Shown piece after piece: positions 59,165 through 64,000 of a stretch of 64,000 nt of DNA. The notes under the pieces were generated by a model. That model saw only the letters and a list, made by a program, of their open reading frames with translations, did not search any database and was not told the DNA's origin. The stretch comes from Haematobia irritans. Taxonomy: Eukaryota > Arthropoda > Insecta > Diptera > Muscidae. Position 1 is the stretch's first letter. Every line of letters starts with the position of its first letter. The stretch is taken from contig NC_134400.1 in assembly GCF_050003625.1 (NCBI RefSeq), positions 49,713,096-49,777,095 of the forward strand. Reading direction: 5' to 3'. A program made the translations under genes and the position numbers.

Positions 59165-60250
59165 CACAGAAAAAAAAGTGTCTTGTAAATTTAAGGACCA
59201 TTGTAACTTTCACATAGTTCAACAAATTTACTGTAATATAGTTCATTTTTCGTAACCACAACGAAAATTAACTTAGCTAAAGGAAAACTTATAAAAATTC
59301 AGTAAATGTTTTTTAGTTCACTAACTAAGAAATGGGAAGGATTTTTCCTTAAATAAATTTCCAACACAGTAGTTAATGCATCGTTGATTCTATTATAAAA
59401 ATACATAGACAATATAAAAATCTTACTACGAAATGTGGACAATTTACTAAGAAAAAATTTTGTATGGAAAAAATTTTTTGTAGTAAAAATTAACTTAACG
59501 ACATTACCGATTCGTATGATGGCTTCCTACAGATTATTTCCCTTTTTATTATAAATTGGAGTGTTTTACCTCACATTGAACATTTTAGATAAAGTAGAAT
59601 AAAAAGTAGTTAATATAATCCTTGACGGGTGTATATAATTTTTTATAGATTCCTCATAGATTTGGTATATATTTTACCTTAACTTATAGATAGAATTCCA
59701 ACTATTCAATAAACGTGCTACTGGAAAATGTGAGTGCATCATGTGAGGGAGTTTTTAGAGACATTTTGTGTATATCTAGTATGATTGTTTGTGTTTGTTA
59801 TTGCGTCATTTATGCTGTTGTTGGTTGTTTTGATTCTAGAGACAATGCTCTGTTCCTTGTATGTTGTTTGTATCTTTTGTGGTGAGAGTTGTTTTCTTGC
59901 AATATCGAGATCAGAAAGGGATCGTGTGTGTGTGTGTGGAGTTGTTTTTCTTTACGGTATGTATCCTTTATGACAATTTGTGTCTTTGAGTTTTATTGCT
60001 GCATTCAGTTCTGTTGATGCATTTATGAAGTGCACACGTGGATTTAATTTTGCAAAATTGTACGTGCGGTATTGGTGTTTATTAATGAAAATATATTTTA
60101 GAAACTGAGAAGTGAATGATGTGATGTTAGAGTAATCAAAAACGCTTTTTATTGATAAAAAACAAATAACAGATTAAGGAACTGTATATTTCTGTTAATA
60201 GTTTAAAATTAGTGCGGATTTTTAATTGATTTACATAAAAAATATACAAC

Positions 60251-61113
60251 ATGAGTGGTAATAGGATGATTTATATTTATTCTACATCTGGATCACAGGT
60301 TGGAGATGTAACAATTGTTTTTGAATCTATATTTTTTATGTTACAGCAATTCCTACAGGTGAGTACTAAGTTCGAGTTTAGCCGCTAAAATTAAAAAAAA
60401 AAATCACTAAGAAAAGTATAAAACTATACGTCTTCGATACAAATTTACATAAAACTTGATGAAGAATAGCCCAAACCAAGTTTTTTATAAAGATTATTTT
60501 TTTATAATGGATTATTAAAGAAAACTTATCATGAAAATTTCGATTTTAGCCGCTAAACTCGAAATTAATATCCACCTTAAATATTAAATGCTATACTGAA
60601 AAGTGGATATTATGTCTAATTTTATAATATTTTTTATTTCAAATATATTCTGAGAATAATTTCAATAACGCCCCATTAGTCCATGGATGTGATTCTAATA
60701 ATGTACCTACTGGATGGATTTTTCAATGTGGTAAGTTTTTCTATAAACGGTATTTTGTCCGTTTTTAATAAAACCAAAATTTCAATTTATTAAAAATAAT
60801 TATTTTTATTTGCAGGTAGACAGGCCTTGTAATGGTAATTTTTTGGAGTATTCTTACTGTTTAATGCTAACTAAGCTGACATCTTCATTGGCTCTAGAAA
60901 ATACTCTTGAAAGCCGTAAGTTAAAAATATGAACAATAGAATTCGATAATATTTTTCTTATATTTTGTATAACTTTGCAATTTCAGATGCTTATAAGACA
61001 AATCCGCCCAACAAAAGTTAGCCAAAATCGATGAAATTGGACAACAATTCTATTCATTGACTTATGCCGCATATGTCTTTCATATGGATAGAAAACATGG
61101 AAATTTAAATTAA
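60251..61113 (+). CDS. Small four-exon gene or gene relic inside the G element
   Basis: The start ATG at 60251 has a fly-like context (CAACATG). Exons in phase: 60251-60358 (MSGNRMIYIY...QQFLQ, donor CAG|GTGAGT), 60680-60730 (SMDVILIMYLLDGFFNV, donor GTG|GTAAGT), 60816-60915 (acceptor TTTGCAG, VDRPCNGNFLEYSYCLM..., donor GCC|GTAAGT), and 60987 on (acceptor TTTCAG). Introns 2 and 3 are 85 and 71 bases, typical of flies. With the canonical last acceptor the frame stops at 61021 (...HAYKTNPPNKS). A shift of frame, or use of AG at 60996-60997, gives the more protein-like ending QQKLAKIDEIGQQFYSLTYA...HMDRKHGNLN with stop at 61113, so a one-base lesion is possible. Short ordered resemblances to BLOC-1 subunit 2 (for example IDEI..Q...L..AAY) are weak and from memory. 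Intron 1 has a 21-bp inverted repeat (60371-60391 / 60543-60563, one mismatch). Confidence 0.5.
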
Positions 61114-61196
61114 TTAGTTAGTCCTAATAACATTGAATATTACTCTTTTGAATAAGCAATTACTAACTACCGACAAGTAACTGCATCCAACGTACG

Positions 61197-61202
61197 AATA
61201 AA
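61197..61202 (+). promoter_or_regulatory. Candidate polyadenylation signal
   Basis: AATAAA, 84 bases after the longer stop codon of the gene in the G element. This spacing suits a short 3' UTR. Confidence 0.4.
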
Positions 61203-61652
61203 AATATTTCCTTTATTGTATATCATAAGCCATAGTTTTGTGTAATATAATAATAATTTTTTGAAATAAAATACTGGTGGTTATAGAAAATTGACTTGTT
61301 TTGTACGAAAAATTTCTTAGTTGATACAGGCTTGTTGTACCTTTAATTCCTCAATTTCTCTACTTTTTTGAAAATTATACCGACAAACAGTTTATTTCAA
61401 ACCAATTTCTTAATATAAGTTTCCCAAAAAATTGTTCATTTTTCCGGATAGCAGGAATATTTTGAATTAGTTTAACTATATTCTTCCCACAGCATAGTAA
61501 TAATGAACTAAAATACGATGCAATAAATGAACTGATTTATAAGAAAATCATGAACTTATCTAGATGAAAAAAATCTTTGGCGCCAAATCATGGTCATTCT
61601 TACTATGGGTTAGTTCATTTTTCATAAAAAATAGTAAACTTTTTTTTCGGTG

Positions 61653-61841
61653 TAGATCTAAATTTTCGATACCATATCACATCCGTCAAATGTGTTGGGT
61701 GCTATGTATAAAGGTTTGTCCCAAATACATAACTTTAAATATCACTCGATTTGGACAGATTTTGATAGACTTCTACAAAATTTATAGACTCAAAATTTAA
61801 GTTGACTAATGCACTAGGGTTAAACACAATGTTAGTAAAAA
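61653..61841 (-). mobile_element. HII terminal unit, second piece
   Basis: Continues 59103-59164 ('tagatctaaattttcgatac' to 'acaatgttagtaaaaa'). It is interrupted again by the HI cassette and resumes at 63877. Confidence 0.85.
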
Positions 61842-63876
61842 ACAAGTATATACGGCCGTAAGTTCGGCCAGGCCGAAGCTTATGTACCCTCCATCATGGA
61901 TTGCGTAGAAACTTCTTCTAAACACTGCCACCCACAAGTGGCAGTTAAGTTGCGGTAACGCTTGCCGATGGCAAGGTATCTTAAAAACTCCTAATACCAT
62001 CTTCTAAATTATATGTAAGTCCATACGGGGTATATATTAAATCGAAAAAGATCGATCCAATACGTATATAATTCAGTTTGACAAAGTAGACATAAAATTT
62101 TGACAAAATTTTCTACAGAAATAAAATTTTAACAAAATTTTCTATAGAAATAAAATTTTCACAAAATTTTCTATAGAAATAAAAATTTTCACAAAATTTT
62201 CTATAGAAAGAAAATTTTGACAAAAATGTGTACAGAAATAGAATTTTAACAAAATTTTCTATAGAAATAAACTTTTGACAAAATTTTCTATAAAAATAAA
62301 ATCTTGGTAGATTATTTTTGGCTCGAGTGGCAACCATAATTATGAACCGAATAAAATTTGAACAAAATTTTCTATAGAAATAAAATTTTGGCAATGATGA
62401 AAATTTTATTATGAACCGAATAAAATTTTAACAAAATTTTCTCTAGAAATAAAATTTTGACAAAATTTTCTATAGAAATAAAATTTTGGTAGATTATTTT
62501 TGGCTCTAGTTTCAAGTTTTGTGTGATTGGACCAATTTTGGTATGGTTGTTAGCGACCATATACTAACACCACGTTCCTAATTTGAACCGGATCGGATGA
62601 ATTTTGCTCCTCCAAGAGGCTCCGGAGGTCAAATCTGGAGAACGTTTTATATGGGGACTATATATAATTATGGACCGATATGGACCAATTTTTGCACGGT
62701 TGCTAGAGACCATATACCAATACCATGTACCAAATTTCAGCCGGATCGGATGCAATTTGCTTCTCTTTGAGGCTTCGCAAGCCAAATCTGGAGATCGGTT
62801 TATATGGGGGCTATATATAATTATGGACCGATGTGGACCAATTTTTGCATGATTGTTACAGACCATATATCAACACCATGTACCAAATTTCAGCCGGATC
62901 GGATGCAATTTGCTTCTCTTTGAGGCTCCACAAGTCAAATCTGCGGACGGGTTTATATGGGGGCTATATATAATTAAGGACCGATATGGACCAATTTTTG
63001 CATGGTTTTTAGAGACCATATACCAACACCATGTACCAAATTTCAGCCGGATCGGATGAAATATGCTTCTCTTAGAGGCTCCACAAGCTAAATCTGGGGA
63101 TCGGTTTATATGGGGGCTATATATAATTATGGACCGATGTGGACCAATTTTTGCATGGTTGTTAGAGACCATATACCAACATCATGTACCAAATTTCAGC
63201 CAGATCGGATGAAATTTGCTTCTCTTTGAGGCTCCGTAAGCCAAATCTGGGGATCGGTTTATATGGGGGCTATATATAATTATGGACCGATGTGAACCAA
63301 TTTTTGCATGGTTGTTAGAGACCATATACTAACACCATGTACCAAATTTCAGCCGGATCGGATGAAATATGCTTCTCTTAGAGGCTCCACAAGCCAAATC
63401 TGGGGATCGGTTTATATGGGGGCTATATATAATTATGGACCGATATGGACCAATTTTTGCATGGTTGTTAGAGACCATATACCAACACTATGTACCAAAT
63501 TTCAGCCGGATCGGATGAAATATGCTTCTGTTAGAGGCTCCACAAGCCAAATCTGAGGGTCCCTTTATATGGGGGCTATACGTAAAAGTGGACCGATATG
63601 GCCCATTTTCAATACCATCCGACCTACATCGATAACAACTACTTGTGCCAAGTTTCAAGTCGATAGCTTGTTTCGTTCGGAAGTTAGCGTGATTTCAACA
63701 GACGGACGGACGGACGGACGGACGGACGGACGGACGGACGGACATGCTTAGATCGACTCAGAATTTCACCACGACCCAGAATATATATACTTTATGGGGT
63801 CTTAGAGCAATATTTCGATGTGTTACAAACGGAATGACAAAGTTAATATACCCCCATCCTATGATGGAGGGTATAA
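61842..63876 (-). mobile_element. Young HI cassette inserted in HII
   Basis: Same sequence as the other young copies, with (GTCC)10 plus GTCT and one visible change (catggtTtttag at about 63007). The flanks 'gttagtaaaaa' and 'aatatgggaaaca' join into 'gttggtaaaaaatatgggaa' in the empty copy near 20062. No target duplication. Confidence 0.92.
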
Positions 63877-64000
63877 AAATATGGGAAACATTGAAATCTG
63901 AAGCAATTTTAAGGAAACTTCGCAAAAGTTTATTTATGATTTATTGCTCGATATATATGTATTAGAAGTTTAGGAAAATTAGAGTCAATTTTATAACTTT
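63877..64000 (-). mobile_element. HII element continuing past the window
   Basis: 'aatatgggaaacattgaaat', 'aggaaacttcgcaaaagttt' and 'cgatatatatgtattagaag' match 20066-20160. The end lies outside the window. Confidence 0.8.

Larger units (their letters stand above)
59165..61652 (+). mobile_element. G-family TA-element carrying an intron-containing gene
   Basis: Starts CACAGAAAAAAAAGTGTC and ends TTTACTTTTTTTTCGGTG, with TA at 59163-59164 and 61653-61654. The interrupted HII unit reads continuously without it (compare 'ccactttgtagatctaaatt' near 19875). Its termini and subterminal wording match the 473-bp G element at 7068-7540. The interior is unlike any other repeat in the window and holds a spliced-looking reading frame (60251-61113) and a polyadenylation signal AATAAA at 61197. 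No transposase is present. Confidence 0.85.

Noticed and set aside
59785..59973. 62-aa hydrophobic frame in the G element
   Set aside because: Low-complexity Val/Leu/Phe-rich frame, no splice or start support. The spliced frame downstream is better supported.

Overview
The window looks like a gene-poor, repeat-packed stretch of a dipteran nuclear genome, most likely a calyptrate (muscoid) fly. The reasons are very high AT content, short fly-type introns with GTAAGT...TTTGCAG borders, DINE-1/mini-me-like elements with ATACCC hairpins and (GTCC)n tracts, a DD37E Tc1/mariner transposon, an RTE-like LINE and a tRNA-headed SINE. I cannot name the species. No complete host gene is visible, so the window may be intergenic or lie in a very large intron. 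Many apparent reading frames are by-products of repeats whose period is a multiple of three.

Names used below. HI: Helentron/DINE-1-like cassettes that run, in plus form, from an ATACCC...GGGTAT hairpin through (GTCC)n, 153-bp tandem units, a 29-bp minisatellite and a TTCGGCCTGGCCGAA palindrome to ACTTGT. HII: related older elements with 'gggagctatatc' units. TA-elements: DNA-transposon-like units that begin CAC, end GTG and are usually bracketed by TA (families A, B, G, M1, M2 and single copies). P: palindromic elements.

Layout. 1-5.5 kb: HII remnant, LINE 3' end, RTE-like LINE and old HI pieces. 5.5-14.3 kb: HII remnants with a 63-bp-arm hairpin, a G element, a piggyBac-like remnant, an (AT)n tract and a rearranged mariner. 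14.3-31.4 kb: M1, A and B elements, tRNA-like modules, a nearly intact mariner, a piggyBac-type MITE, the 29-bp minisatellite and an exon-like fragment. 31.4-50.3 kb: five of the nine HI copies listed here (four of them near-identical), nested SINEs and the A5 element. 50.3-57 kb: a multi-level nest and a long 153-bp array. 57-64 kb: two more near-identical cassettes flanking an HII element, which is itself split by a 2.5-kb G-type TA-element carrying a small intron-containing gene.

The main biology is nested transposition. Several insertions can be proven inside the window because uninterrupted paralogous copies ('empty sites') are also present. The most unusual items are the G-type element with a phase-consistent four-exon reading frame (59165-61652), the A elements that carry tRNA-like modules, and six near-identical HI bodies that differ mainly in GTCC copy number (7 to 15).
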